DNA of 64,000 nt, from positions 124,001 to 188,000 of the forward strand of contig CAVSDH010000005.1 of NCBI GenBank assembly GCA_963726765.1, in the 5' to 3' direction. The first letter of the stretch is position 1. Each line of letters starts with the position of its first letter. A program made the position numbers and the translations under genes. This document shows, one piece after another, positions 17,934 through 26,954 of this stretch. The notes below the pieces were generated by a model, which worked only from the letters and a program-made list of their open reading frames with translations, was not told the origin of the DNA and ran no database searches. This DNA is from CAIWHR01 sp963726765 (GTDB lineage: Bacteria > Pseudomonadota > Gammaproteobacteria > Burkholderiales > Casimicrobiaceae).

Positions 17934-18430
17934 TGCCTGACAGCATATCGCGCCTGATGGACGGTGAGCTCGAGAATGAGCAGATCGAATGGGTATGCGG
18001 CCGCCTGCGGCGGCCCGATGCGATCGCGACCTGGGCGTGCTACCACGTGATCGGTGACACGCTGCGCGGCGCTCCTCCGCCGATCCCCGGTTTTGCCGAC
18101 CGGTTTGCCGCGCGGCTCGCGACCGAGCCGACCGTGATCGCGCCCGGCGCGCAGCGCAGCCGTCCGGTGCCGGTCGCATGGGCGGTTGCGGCGAGCGTCG
18201 CCGCGGTCGCGGTCGTGGGCTGGGCCGCGTACGCGACGCTCGACACGTCGCCCACCGCCATCGCCAGAGCGCGCGAAGCCGCGACCGTGCGCGCCGCACA
18301 GGTCCGCCCGCCCGCCGTTCCGGCCGACTACCTGGTGGCGCACCGGGAATACTCGCCGACGGCACCCATCGAAGGAATCGGTCCGGGCCTGCGCACGGCG
18401 TCGGCGACGGCTCCGGAAGTCCGACCGTGA
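17933..18430 (+). CDS. rseA: Anti-sigma-E factor RseA
   Basis: About 165 residues. The cytoplasmic N-terminus SISRLMDGELENEQIEWVCG and the WACYHVIGDTLRG helix are the sigma-binding domain of RseA/MucA. One membrane segment, AVAASVAAVAVVGWAAYATL, lies near residues 81-100, with a short periplasmic tail expected to bind MucB/RseB. ATG 17933 overlaps the rpoE stop; ATG 17927, two codons upstream, is also possible. Regulated cleavage by DegS- and RseP-type proteases is known for the family; neither protease is seen here. Confidence 0.88.
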   Translation: MPDSISRLMDGELENEQIEWVCGRLRRPDAIATWACYHVIGDTLRGAPPPIPGFADRFAARLATEPTVIAPGAQRSRPVPVAWAVAASVAAVAVVGWAAYATLDTSPTAIARAREAATVRAAQVRPPAVPADYLVAHREYSPTAPIEGIGPGLRTASATAPEVRP

Positions 18431-18476
18431 TACCGACTATGATCGGGATTGACCCTGTGATGCAACAATCGCCGAC

Positions 18477-19461
18477 ATGTGCGGGCGCGCGGGAACGGCG
18501 TCGACCTGCCGCGCCGCATGTGCGGGGCTGGCGGCGTTCGCCGCGCTGGCCTTCGCTCCGCTTGCCTCGGCGCAGGACGCGAGCGCCTTGCTCGGCCGGG
18601 CCGCAAACGCGGCGCGTCAGCTCAATTACGCGGGGACGCTCGTCTTCCAGCATGCAGGCCACGTCGAAACTTCCCGGATCGTCCACCTGAACGACGCGGG
18701 CAGCGAATTCGAGAAGCTCGTGAATCTGGAAGGGCCCGCGCGCGAGGTCATCCGCAGCAACGGCGAGGTCCGCTGCTACTACCCCGACGCCAAGCTCGTG
18801 CGGATCGAGCCGCGGACGTTCCGCAACGCGTTTCCTTCACTGTCGTCGCAGCAGCAGAAGGCGCTGACCGAGTTCTACGAGGTGCGGAAAGGCGAGACCG
18901 ATCGCGTCGCCGGCCTCGAAGCGCAGGTGTGGATTTTCGAGCCCAAGGACGGGTTGCGGTACGGTCAGAAGCTCTGGTTCGAGAGCGCCACCGGGCTCCT
19001 GCTCAAGGCGCGTATCCAGAACGAGCGCAACGAGCCCGTCGAGCAGTTCACCTTCTCCGACATTTCCATCGGCGGCAGGATCGACCGTGAAATGGTGAGG
19101 CCGACGTGGCCGCCTGCGCCGGCGGCATGGCAGGTGCACGAGGCGGGAGCCGGCGGCGTGGACGCCGCCGACACGGGCTGGATGGTCGGTGCGGCGCCGC
19201 CGGGGTTTTCGCGCGTCGCGGAAGGCTACCGCACGTTGCGCGGCAAGCGTTCGCCCGTGGCGCACATCGTCTATTCCGACGGCCTCGTCGCCGTGTCGGT
19301 CTTCGTCGAGCCCGCCGGCGGCGTGCACCCGGTGGGTCTGCTCGCAGCAGGGTGGTGTGAATGTGTTCATTCGCGACGGCGACGGCTACGTCGTCACCGC
19401 CCTCGGCGAGGCACCGGCTGCGACCATTCGCCAGATTGCCAATTCGGTGGCGCGCAGGTGA
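18477..19461 (+). pseudogene. mucB: Sigma-E regulator MucB/RseB, split by a +1 frameshift
   Basis: The periplasmic protein that guards RseA. It has a signal peptide (LAAFAALAFAPLASAQ) followed by LLGRAANAARQLNYAGTLVF and RTFRNAFPSLSSQQQKAL, typical MucB. The frame holds to GGVHPVGL near 19340, then the family sequence SQQGGVNVFIRDGDGYVVTA with VTALGEAPAATIRQIANSV continues in the next frame to a stop at 19461. The span of 985 nt is 3n+1; the surplus base is most likely the C at 19341. Read without correction, the first frame stays open into degP and gives a false 828-residue MucB-DegP fusion. Confidence 0.87.
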
Positions 19462-19508
19462 CGCGCCGCCTTCTGCATCATGTTTCGCTGCCCCGGAGGT
19501 CGACCCCA

Positions 19509-20963
19509 ATGATGTTCCGCAATCGTCACACACTTGACGCCGCGGTGACGGCCCTGACCTTTGCCGTATTCGCGACCATGACCTCGCCGGCGATCGCACA
19601 GGGCCGACTCGCCGGCCTCCCCGATTTCACGGACCTCTACGAAAAGCAGTCGGCGGCGGTCGTCAGCATCGACGTCACGCAGAAGATCAAGCGGTCGCGC
19701 GGCACGGAGCTGTCGGAGGACGATCCGTTCTACGAATTCTTCCGCCGTTTCGGCCAGATCCCGCGGCGCGGCGGCCCCGAGCGCGATTTCGACCAGCAGT
19801 CGCAGGGGTCCGGGTTCATCGTTTCAGCCGACGGATTTCTCGTCACCAATGCCCACGTGGTCGACGGCGCGGACGAGGTCAATGTCAAGCTCGCCGACAA
19901 GCGCGAATTCAAGGCAAAGGTCATCGGCGCCGACAAGCGTACCGATGTTGCACTTCTCAAGATCGATGCCAAGGACCTGCCGAAGGTCACGATCGGCGAC
20001 CCGGACAAGCTCAAGGTCGGGGAATGGGTGGTGGCCATCGGCAAGCCCTTCGGGCTCGAGAACACGATGACGGCGGGCATCGTCAGCGCCAAGGGCCGCG
20101 ACCTGCCGCAGGAGAACCTCGTGCCTTACATTCAGACGGACGCCGCCGTCAATCCCGGCAATTCCGGCGGCCCGCTGTTCAATCTGAAAGGTGAGGTCGT
20201 GGGCGTCAACTCGCTCATCTTTTCCCGTACCGGCGGCTACATGGGGCTTTCCTTCGCCATCCCGATCGACATCGCGATGAACTCGGCGAACCAGATCAAG
20301 GACAAGGGCAAGGTGACTCGGGGCCGGATCGGTGTGCAGATCCAGGAGGTCTCGAAGGAGACGGCCGAGGCCTTCGGCCTGTCGAAACCGGGCGGCGCGC
20401 TCGTCAATTCGGTGGAAAAGGGCGGGCCGGCCGACAAGGCGGGTGTCGAAGCCGGGGACATCATCGTCAAGGCGGACGGACGCGACGTGCATACGTCGAG
20501 CGAGCTGCCGCGCATCATCACGGCGATCAAGCCCGGCGCAAAGGTTGCGCTGACGGTCTGGCGCAAGGGAGCGCAACGCGAGTTCAGCGTCACGGTTGCG
20601 GAACTGAAGGAGGACCAGGCGGCCCCCGCAACACGCCGCGGCGGCCCGGCGCCGAAGGAGAAGGCCAAGCCCAATCGCCTGGGCCTCGTGCTGAGCGACC
20701 TCACCGACGAGCAGAAGAAGGAGCTCGACCTCAAGGTCGGGGTGCTGATCGAGGACGTGACGGGATCGGTGCGCGGCAACGTCCAGCCTGGCGACGTGAT
20801 TCTGGCAATCATCAACCGCGGCCAGACGACCGATGCGAAGAGCGCCGAGCAGGTGAACGGTCTGCTCGCCAAGATGGACAAGGGCGCGTCGGTGACATTC
20901 CGACTGAAGAGAGGCGAGCAGGAGTTCTTCTCGACCCTCAAGATCAATAATGGTGGCGAGTGA
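19509..20963 (+). CDS. mucD: DegP/MucD-type periplasmic serine protease
   Basis: 484 residues (Do/HtrA family). A signal peptide ends near SPAIAQG. The trypsin-like domain has the triad: His in TNAHVVDGADEV (about 114), Asp in RTDVALLKID (about 145) and Ser in NPGNSGGPLFNLKG (about 217). Two PDZ domains follow (GRIGVQIQEVSKETAEAFGL, then a second near RLGLVLSDLTDEQKKELDL). It degrades misfolded envelope proteins. The ATG at 19509 has CCGGAGG upstream. The location after mucB matches the algU-mucABD arrangement, hence the mucD name; degP is an equally valid name. Confidence 0.93.
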   Translation: MMFRNRHTLDAAVTALTFAVFATMTSPAIAQGRLAGLPDFTDLYEKQSAAVVSIDVTQKIKRSRGTELSEDDPFYEFFRRFGQIPRRGGPERDFDQQSQGSGFIVSADGFLVTNAHVVDGADEVNVKLADKREFKAKVIGADKRTDVALLKIDAKDLPKVTIGDPDKLKVGEWVVAIGKPFGLENTMTAGIVSAKGRDLPQENLVPYIQTDAAVNPGNSGGPLFNLKGEVVGVNSLIFSRTGGYMGLSFAIPIDIAMNSANQIKDKGKVTRGRIGVQIQEVSKETAEAFGLSKPGGALVNSVEKGGPADKAGVEAGDIIVKADGRDVHTSSELPRIITAIKPGAKVALTVWRKGAQREFSVTVAELKEDQAAPATRRGGPAPKEKAKPNRLGLVLSDLTDEQKKELDLKVGVLIEDVTGSVRGNVQPGDVILAIINRGQTTDAKSAEQVNGLLAKMDKGASVTFRLKRGEQEFFSTLKINNGGE

Positions 20964-20994
20964 GCGTGGACCCTTGCAGGTGGGGTAGCGCGAC

Positions 20995-21261
20995 GTGAAA
21001 CTGACACTGCTCTCCCGGGCCTACTGCCATCTTTGCGACGAGATGCTGGCGGACGTTCGACCGATCGTCGATGAACATGGTGCGGCCCTCGACGTGCTCG
21101 ATGTCGATGCGCCCCGCAACGCGTCGCTCGAAGCCCTTTGGGGCGACCGCGTTCCCGCATTGTTCGCGGGCGAGCCCGACAGCGGAGTGCTCCTGTGTCA
21201 TCACCGCTTTGACAGAACGCGACTGCTCGCGGCGTTGCGCGCGCCGCCCGCGGCCGGCTAA
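20995..21261 (+). CDS. Glutaredoxin-like small thiol protein (DUF836 family)
   Basis: 88 residues with a thioredoxin-like fold. It starts LTLLSRAYCHLCDEMLADV, giving a CxxC redox site at about residues 10-13 (YCHLC), and has the cis-proline region DRVPALFAGE. It is annotated across betaproteobacteria next to lepA. The start is GTG at 20995; GGTGGGGTAG lies just upstream. Its substrate is unknown. Confidence 0.82.
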   Translation: MKLTLLSRAYCHLCDEMLADVRPIVDEHGAALDVLDVDAPRNASLEALWGDRVPALFAGEPDSGVLLCHHRFDRTRLLAALRAPPAAG

Positions 21262-21287
21262 CGTTCGCGCCTGAAACGAAAATCCGC

Positions 21288-21293
21288 TATAAT
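21288..21293 (+). promoter_or_regulatory. Candidate -10 box upstream of lepA
   Basis: A perfect TATAAT in the 109-bp gap before lepA. The best -35 match, TTCGCG at 21264-21269 with an 18-bp spacer, is weak. A transcript would start near 21300, exactly at the first arm of the alternative hairpins described next. Confidence 0.5.
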
Positions 21294-21300
21294 TCAACGT

Positions 21301-21345
21301 CTTTGCGGCGGCAAAGGGGGCACTGGACCGGTGCCCCTTTGTTTT
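21301..21345 (+). terminator. Terminator-like hairpin with a competing upstream arm in the lepA leader
   Basis: CAAAGGGGGCAC at 21312-21323 pairs with GTGCCCCTTTG at 21331-21341 (one bulged G) and is followed by TTTT at 21342-21345, as in an intrinsic terminator. The same CAAAG at 21312-21316 can pair instead with CTTTG at 21301-21305. The two structures exclude each other, the layout of an attenuator. It lies downstream of the TATAAT box and 25 bp before the lepA start. Confidence 0.5.
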
Positions 21346-21370
21346 GGCGCGCCGCCGACAGGCAACGACC

Positions 21371-23164
21371 GTGGACTTCATCCGCAACTTTTCCATCATC
21401 GCCCATATCGACCACGGCAAGTCGACGCTGGCGGATCGCTTCATCCAGCGCTGCGGGGGCCTCGCCGATCGCGAAATGGAGGCGCAGGTCCTCGACACGA
21501 TGGACCTCGAACGCGAGCGCGGCATCACGATCAAGGCGCAGACCGCCGCGCTGCGCTATACAGCGCGCGACGGGCAGGAGTACCAGCTCAACCTGATCGA
21601 CACGCCGGGCCACGTCGACTTCGCCTATGAGGTCTCGCGGTCGCTCGCCGCTTGCGAAGGGGCGCTTCTGGTCGTCGACGCGTCGCAGGGCGTCGAGGCG
21701 CAGACGGTCGCCAACTGCTACACGGCGACCGAGCAGGGCGTGACCGTCGTCCCGGTGCTGAACAAGATCGACCTTCCCTCGGCGGAGCCGGACCGCGTGA
21801 TTGCCGAGATCGAAGACATCATCGGCATTCCGGCGCACGACGCGCTTCGCTGCAGCGCGAAGACCGGCGAGGGCGTCGACGATGTCCTGGAAGCGGTCAT
21901 CGCCCGCATACCGGCCCCGAAGGGCGATCCCGGCGCGCCGCTTTCCGCGCTGATCATCGATTCGTGGTTCGACAACTACGTCGGCGTCGTCATGCTCGTG
22001 CGCGTGATGGACGGGTCGCTGAAGGCGAAGGACAAGATCCTGCTGATGGCGACGGGCGCCACCTACGGCTGCGAGCAGGTCGGCGCGTTCACGCCCAAGG
22101 CCGTCGCGCGCACCGCGCTGTCCGCCGGCGAAGTGGGATTCATCGTTGCCGGCATCAAGGAAATCCATGCGGCGAAAGTCGGCGACACGGTGACGCTCGC
22201 CGCGCGACCGGCCGCGGCGGCGCTGCCGGGCTTCAAGGACGTGAAGCCGCAGGTGTTCGCCGGGCTCTACCCGGTCGAATCGAACCAGTACGAGGCGCTG
22301 CGCGATGCGCTCGACAAGCTCAAGCTGAACGACGCGTCGCTGCATTACGAGCCCGAGGTGTCGCAGGCGCTGGGGTTCGGCTTCCGCTGCGGATTCCTGG
22401 GCCTGCTGCACATGGACATCGTGCAGGAGCGGCTCGAACGCGAATACGACATGGACCTGATCACCACGGCGCCGACGGTGATCTACCAGGTGCTGCTGCG
22501 CGACGGCTCCGTCATCGAAATCGAGAACCCGTCGAAGCTGCCCGACCTGTCGAGAGTCGAGGAAATCCGCGAGCCGATCATCACGACGACGATTCTCATG
22601 CCGCAGGAATACGTCGGGCCGGTGCTGACGCTGTGCACGGAAAAGCGCGGCGTGCAGAAGAACATGCAGTACCTCGGTCGGCAGGTGATGCTGACCTACG
22701 AGCTGCCGCTGGCCGAAGTCGTGATGGATTTCTTCGACAAGCTGAAGTCGGTGTCACGCGGGTACGCCTCGCTCGACTACGAGTTCCTCGAGTTTCGCGC
22801 CGCCGACGTGGTCAAGCTCGACCTCCTGATCAACGGCGAGCGCGTCGATGCGCTTTCCGTGATGGTCCACCGGTCGGTCTCTCTGTACAGGGGCCGCGAG
22901 GTCGCCGCGAAGATGCGCAAGCTGATCCCGCGGCAGATGTTCGACGTCGCGGTCCAGGCGTCGATCGGGGCCCAGATCATCGCCCGCGAATCGATCAAGG
23001 CGATGCGCAAGAACGTGCTCGCCAAGTGCTATGGCGGCGACATCACGCGCAAGAAGAAGCTCCTCGAGAAGCAGAAGGCGGGCAAGAAGAGGATGAAGGC
23101 CGTGGGCAGCGTCGAGATCCCGCAGGAGGCGTTTCTCGCTATCCTGCGGGTGGGCGAGAAATGA
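21371..23164 (+). CDS. lepA: Elongation factor 4 (LepA)
   Basis: 597 residues; the ribosome back-translocase GTPase. G1 is IAHIDHGKSTLADRFIQ, G3 DTPGHVDFAYEVS and G4 LNKIDLPSAEP. The LepA-specific C-terminal domain includes KCYGGDITRKKKLLEKQKAG and ends with VEIPQEAFLAILRVGEK. GTG 21371 (VDFIRNFSIIAHIDHGK) is preferred to the in-frame ATG at 21344 because LepA proteins begin just before IRNFSIIAH. It heads the lepA-lepB-rnc-era group. Confidence 0.95.
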   Translation: MDFIRNFSIIAHIDHGKSTLADRFIQRCGGLADREMEAQVLDTMDLERERGITIKAQTAALRYTARDGQEYQLNLIDTPGHVDFAYEVSRSLAACEGALLVVDASQGVEAQTVANCYTATEQGVTVVPVLNKIDLPSAEPDRVIAEIEDIIGIPAHDALRCSAKTGEGVDDVLEAVIARIPAPKGDPGAPLSALIIDSWFDNYVGVVMLVRVMDGSLKAKDKILLMATGATYGCEQVGAFTPKAVARTALSAGEVGFIVAGIKEIHAAKVGDTVTLAARPAAAALPGFKDVKPQVFAGLYPVESNQYEALRDALDKLKLNDASLHYEPEVSQALGFGFRCGFLGLLHMDIVQERLEREYDMDLITTAPTVIYQVLLRDGSVIEIENPSKLPDLSRVEEIREPIITTTILMPQEYVGPVLTLCTEKRGVQKNMQYLGRQVMLTYELPLAEVVMDFFDKLKSVSRGYASLDYEFLEFRAADVVKLDLLINGERVDALSVMVHRSVSLYRGREVAAKMRKLIPRQMFDVAVQASIGAQIIARESIKAMRKNVLAKCYGGDITRKKKLLEKQKAGKKRMKAVGSVEIPQEAFLAILRVGEK

Positions 23165-23331
23165 CCGCCGGCGGACATCCGACCGGTCGCCGGAACGGTG
23201 GAGCGAACAGCGGATGGGCGACCGGACGGTCGCTCGCTGCCATGGGAGAATCCGCACGCCGTTTCCCCCGCGACATGACCGGGGCGAGGGCGGCCCCCAC
23301 CGACTCGGATTGCTGACGGGCCACGACGACG

Positions 23332-24165
23332 ATGAATTTTGCGCTGATCCTCTTTCTCGCGACGCTCCTTACCGGCGCCATTGCGCTCGCCGATCGACTC
23401 GTTTTCGCGAAGCGCCGTGCGCCCGGGACATCGGAGCCCTGGTGGATCGAATATCCGAAGAGCTTCTTTCCCGTGCTCCTCATCGTGTTCGCGCTTCGCT
23501 CGTTCGTGGCGGAGCCGTTCAAGATCCCGTCGTCGTCGATGCGGCCCACGCTCGAGGTCGGTGATTTCATCCTGGTCAACAAGTTCGCGTACGGAATCCG
23601 GCTGCCGATCGTCGAGCAGAAGATCGTGTCGATCGGCGACCCCAAGCGCGGCGACGTCGTGGTATTCCGTTATCCTCTCAATCCGTCGCAGGATTTCATC
23701 AAGCGTGTCGTCGGCGTCGGCGGCGATACGGTCGCCTACAAGGACAAGCGCCTCACGGTCAACGGCGTGCCCTGGCCGGTCAAGCCCGACGGCATCTACG
23801 GTTATGCCGAGAGCCTGCGCTACGAGTCGATGATGCGGGGAACGGAGACGTCCGATACCGGCGCCGGTCCCGCGGAGCACGAGATCGCCGTCGACCCGTC
23901 GATGCCGCCCGTCAGCCCGGGCGCGGTTCGGCCGTTCCCGGCAAAGGAGAACTGCGATTACAATCCGGACGGCAGCGGCTTCGTTTGCAAGGTTCCGGCG
24001 GGTCACTACTTCATGATGGGCGACAACCGCGACCGCAGCGACGACAGCCGCTACTGGGGGTTCGTGCCGGACGACCACATCCGGGGGCGGGCCTTCTTCA
24101 TCTGGTTCAACTGGGACGACATCACGAGTTTCGCGTTCAGACGCGTGGGCAGCGGAATTCGGTGA
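23332..24165 (+). CDS. lepB: Signal peptidase I
   Basis: 277 residues; cleaves signal peptides at the outer face of the inner membrane. There is an N-terminal membrane segment (FALILFLATLLTGAIALAD) and a second near FFPVLLIVFALRSFVAEPF. The catalytic serine is in IPSSSMRPTLEVGDFILVNK (about residue 70) and the general-base lysine in FIKRVVGVGGD (about 124). GHYFMMGDNRDRSDDSRYWG is box E. The 167-bp gap after lepA holds no gene that I can see. Confidence 0.95.
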   Translation: MNFALILFLATLLTGAIALADRLVFAKRRAPGTSEPWWIEYPKSFFPVLLIVFALRSFVAEPFKIPSSSMRPTLEVGDFILVNKFAYGIRLPIVEQKIVSIGDPKRGDVVVFRYPLNPSQDFIKRVVGVGGDTVAYKDKRLTVNGVPWPVKPDGIYGYAESLRYESMMRGTETSDTGAGPAEHEIAVDPSMPPVSPGAVRPFPAKENCDYNPDGSGFVCKVPAGHYFMMGDNRDRSDDSRYWGFVPDDHIRGRAFFIWFNWDDITSFAFRRVGSGIR

Positions 24166-24206
24166 CCTGCCCCGCCGTTGGACCGGCGGGGATCGGCGGA
24201 GGAGCG

Positions 24207-24569
24207 ATGAGCGAGCGCAAGCGGCAGCACGGCCTGACGATCGTAGGCTTCCTGATGGTGGCGGCCGTCGTCGGCGTTTTTGTGGTGGTCGGGGCCAGGA
24301 TGGTGCCGGCCTACATCGAGTTCTACTCGGTCCAGAAGTCGCTGGAGAAGGCGCTGAACGACGCCCGCGACCCGTCGGCCTCGACGGAAGTCAGGAAGGC
24401 GTTCGACAGGTATCTCGCAACCGACTATATCCAGTCGGTGCGCGCATCGGACCTCGAGATCACCAAGGACCAGACATCGACGACGGCCAGCGTCGCGTGG
24501 ACACGCATACTGCCGCTCGCCGGCAACGTGAGCCTCTACATCGAATTCGAGGCGAAGGCGACCCGCTGA
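24207..24569 (+). CDS. DUF4845 membrane protein
   Basis: 120 residues with a short basic N-terminus, one membrane helix (TIVGFLMVAAVVGVFVVVGA) and a periplasmic domain (MVPAYIEFYSVQKSLEKAL onward) typical of DUF4845, a family of unknown function that sits between lepB and rnc in betaproteobacteria. The helix start QHGLTIVGFL resembles a type IV pilin-like N-terminus. The start ATG 24207 follows GGAGGAG. Confidence 0.85.
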   Translation: MSERKRQHGLTIVGFLMVAAVVGVFVVVGARMVPAYIEFYSVQKSLEKALNDARDPSASTEVRKAFDRYLATDYIQSVRASDLEITKDQTSTTASVAWTRILPLAGNVSLYIEFEAKATR

Positions 24570-24597
24570 CGCCGATGGCGACGGTTCCCTCCGGAGG

Positions 24598-25290
24598 ATG
24601 ACATCCGCAGCGCTTGGTGACCGGCTCGGGTACGTCTTCCGTCGCCCGGAGCTGCTGAGCCAGGCGCTGACGCACCGCAGCTTCGGCGCGGGGAATAACG
24701 AGCGTCTCGAGTTCATCGGCGACGCCGTGCTGAACTGTGCGATCGCGGCAGTCCTCTACCGCCGGTTTCCCCAGATTCCCGAAGGCGAGCTCTCGCGCGT
24801 TCGCGCGAGCCTCGTCAACGCCGAAACGCTGGCGCGCCTCGGCTCGGCGCTGGACATTGGCGTCGACCTGCGCCTCGGCGAAGGCGAGCTGCGTAGCGGC
24901 GGCTCAACGCGGCCCTCGATCCTCGCCGACGCTCTCGAAGCCGTGTTCGGTGCGGTTTTCCTCGACGCGGGATTCGACGCCGCATCCGGTGTCATCGAGG
25001 TGGTCTATGCCAGGGATCTGGCGGTGCTCGATCCGGCGGCGATGTCGAAGGACCCGAAGACCCGCCTGCAGGAATGGCTGCAGGCGCGCAAGATCGCGGT
25101 CCCCGACTATGCCGTGACGGGCGTCAGCGGCGAGGCGCATGCCCAGACATTCACCGTCCAGTGCCGAATACCGGCCCTGGCCATCGAGGCCACCGGCACG
25201 GGCGCCAGCCGGCGCTCGGCCGAGCAGGCCGCTGCCGCCGCAGCGTATTCGACGGTCGTCGCCAATGCGGGGATCGCGTCGCATGGATGA
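24598..25290 (+). CDS. rnc: Ribonuclease III
   Basis: 230 residues; cuts double-stranded RNA in rRNA and mRNA processing. The signature ERLEFIGDAVLNCAIA with catalytic Glu/Asp lies near residues 39-54, and the second acidic site is in LADALEAVFGAVFLDAGF. A C-terminal double-stranded-RNA-binding domain (KTRLQEWLQARKIAVPDYAV to ASRRSAEQAAAAAAY) follows. GGAGG directly precedes the ATG. The stop overlaps the era start by 8 bp. Confidence 0.96.
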   Translation: MTSAALGDRLGYVFRRPELLSQALTHRSFGAGNNERLEFIGDAVLNCAIAAVLYRRFPQIPEGELSRVRASLVNAETLARLGSALDIGVDLRLGEGELRSGGSTRPSILADALEAVFGAVFLDAGFDAASGVIEVVYARDLAVLDPAAMSKDPKTRLQEWLQARKIAVPDYAVTGVSGEAHAQTFTVQCRIPALAIEATGTGASRRSAEQAAAAAAYSTVVANAGIASHG

Positions 25291-26182
25291 TGCGCCGCAG
25301 GGAACCGGATTCCGTTGCGGCCACGTCGCGATCGTCGGCCGCCCGAATGTCGGCAAGTCGACGCTCCTCAACCGGCTGGTCGGGGAAAAGGTCAGCATAA
25401 CGTCGAAGAAGGCGCAGACGACGCGGCATCGCGTCACCGGAATCCTCACCACGCCGCAGGCGCAGTTCATCTTTGTCGACACGCCGGGTTTCCAGACGCT
25501 GCATCGCTCGCGGCTCAACGAGCGGATGAATCGCGCGGTGACGCAGAGCCTGTCGGACGTCGACGCGGTCGTGCTCGCGATCGAGGCCGGACGGATCGTT
25601 CCCGCGGATCGTGCCGTGATCGCGCTGTTGCCCCCGCGGGCCGGCGTCGTCGTCGCGCTCAACAAGGTCGACGAGCTACGGGACAAGCAGGCGCTCCTGC
25701 CGCAGATGGCCGAGCTCGCGGCCATCCGTCCCTTCGCGGCGATCGTGCCGGTGAGCGCGGCGAACGGACTGGCGGTCGATCATCTGCTTGCCGAAGTGCA
25801 GAAGCTGCTGCCGGAGGCGCCGCCATTGTTCGGTCCCGACGAAATCACGGACCGTGACGAGCGGTTCCTGGCAGCCGAGTTCGTCCGCGAAAAGATATTT
25901 CGCCTGCTGGGCGAGGAAGTTCCGTACGCAACCACGGTCGCGATCGAAGGGTTCAAGCTGGAGGGCGGCCTGCGCCGCATCCAGGCGACCGTCTACGTCG
26001 AGCGGGACAATCAGCGCGCGATTCTGCTCGGTGCGGGCGGCGCCAAGATGAAGGAAATTGCGGCCAGCGCGCGTACGGACATGGAGCGGCTGTTCGGAGG
26101 GAAGGTATTCCTCGAAATCTGGGTTCGCGTGAAAAAGGGCTGGGCCGACAGCGAGGCGTCGCTCAAGCGCCTGGGCTACTGA
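25283..26182 (+). CDS. era: GTPase Era
   Basis: 299 residues; binds 16S rRNA and assists 30S assembly. G1 is VGRPNVGKSTLLNRLVG, G2 lies around KAQTTRHRVTGI, G3 is FVDTPGFQ and G4 is NKVDEL. The C-terminal KH domain includes VYVERDNQRAILLGAGGAKM and ends LEIWVRVKKGWADSEASLKR. It begins inside the end of rnc, and the order rnc-era-recO is conserved. Confidence 0.96.
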   Translation: MDDAPQGTGFRCGHVAIVGRPNVGKSTLLNRLVGEKVSITSKKAQTTRHRVTGILTTPQAQFIFVDTPGFQTLHRSRLNERMNRAVTQSLSDVDAVVLAIEAGRIVPADRAVIALLPPRAGVVVALNKVDELRDKQALLPQMAELAAIRPFAAIVPVSAANGLAVDHLLAEVQKLLPEAPPLFGPDEITDRDERFLAAEFVREKIFRLLGEEVPYATTVAIEGFKLEGGLRRIQATVYVERDNQRAILLGAGGAKMKEIAASARTDMERLFGGKVFLEIWVRVKKGWADSEASLKRLGY

Positions 26183-26192
26183 GGGATATTGC

Positions 26193-26954
26193 ATGCCCCC
26201 TCGCGCCCAGCCTCAGCGCCGCGACGAACGGAGCGCATTCGTTCTGCACGCGTATCCGTACCGCGAGACGAGCCTCATCGTCGAGGCGTTCACCGCGGAC
26301 TTCGGACGGGTGGCGATGGTCGCACGCGGCGCCAAGCGCCCGCGATCGGAACTGCGGGGATTGCTGCAGGCATTCCAGCCGCTGCTGCTTTCGTGGTCGG
26401 GGCAGCGCGAGCTCAAGACACTGCTGCGGGCCGAGTGGCGCGGCGGCTTGCCGCGCGTGCGAGGCGGGGCGCTCCTTTGCGGTTTCTATCTCAACGAGCT
26501 CCTGCTGAAGCTGCTGCCGCGGGAAGATCCGCATCCGGACGTCTTTGTCGAATACGAACGGGCGCTCGGCCATCTGGTGGCCGGAGCCGACCAGGCGACG
26601 GTGCTTCGCCGGTTCGAGGTCAGCCTGATCGCGGCGATGGGATATGCGTTACCGCTGGTTCGCGAAGCCGACACCGGCGCTCCCGTCGATCCCGACGTCA
26701 GATACCATTACGCATTCGATCGCGGGCCGCGGCGCGCGTCACCTTCGCCGGGCCTGCGCCTTCCGGTCGTGAGCGGGACCACGCTGCTGGCGCTGGCCGA
26801 GCAGCGTTATCCGGACGCTGCGACCGCCGCCGAGGCGAAGCGCCTGATGCGCGAGGTGCTCGATCACTATCTCGAACAGCGCGGCGTCGAGAGCCGGCGC
26901 GTCGTGCAGGATCTGCAGGCGCTCGAGGACAACGTGAATTCGTCCCATGATTGA
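26193..26954 (+). CDS. recO: DNA repair protein RecO
   Basis: 253 residues; a RecFOR-pathway mediator that helps load RecA on SSB-coated DNA. The N-terminal OB-fold segment ERSAFVLHAYPYRETSLIVE and VARGAKRPRSELRGLLQAFQ are diagnostic, and CGFYLNELLLKLLPREDPHP follows. The zinc-finger cysteines of some RecO proteins are absent, as in many proteobacteria. The stop overlaps the pdxJ start by 8 bp. Confidence 0.94.
   Translation: MPPRAQPQRRDERSAFVLHAYPYRETSLIVEAFTADFGRVAMVARGAKRPRSELRGLLQAFQPLLLSWSGQRELKTLLRAEWRGGLPRVRGGALLCGFYLNELLLKLLPREDPHPDVFVEYERALGHLVAGADQATVLRRFEVSLIAAMGYALPLVREADTGAPVDPDVRYHYAFDRGPRRASPSPGLRLPVVSGTTLLALAEQRYPDAATAAEAKRLMREVLDHYLEQRGVESRRVVQDLQALEDNVNSSHD

Noticed and set aside
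18477..20963. True MucB-DegP fusion protein
   Set aside because: The MucB C-terminus continues in another frame to its own stop, and DegP has its own signal peptide and ribosome site.
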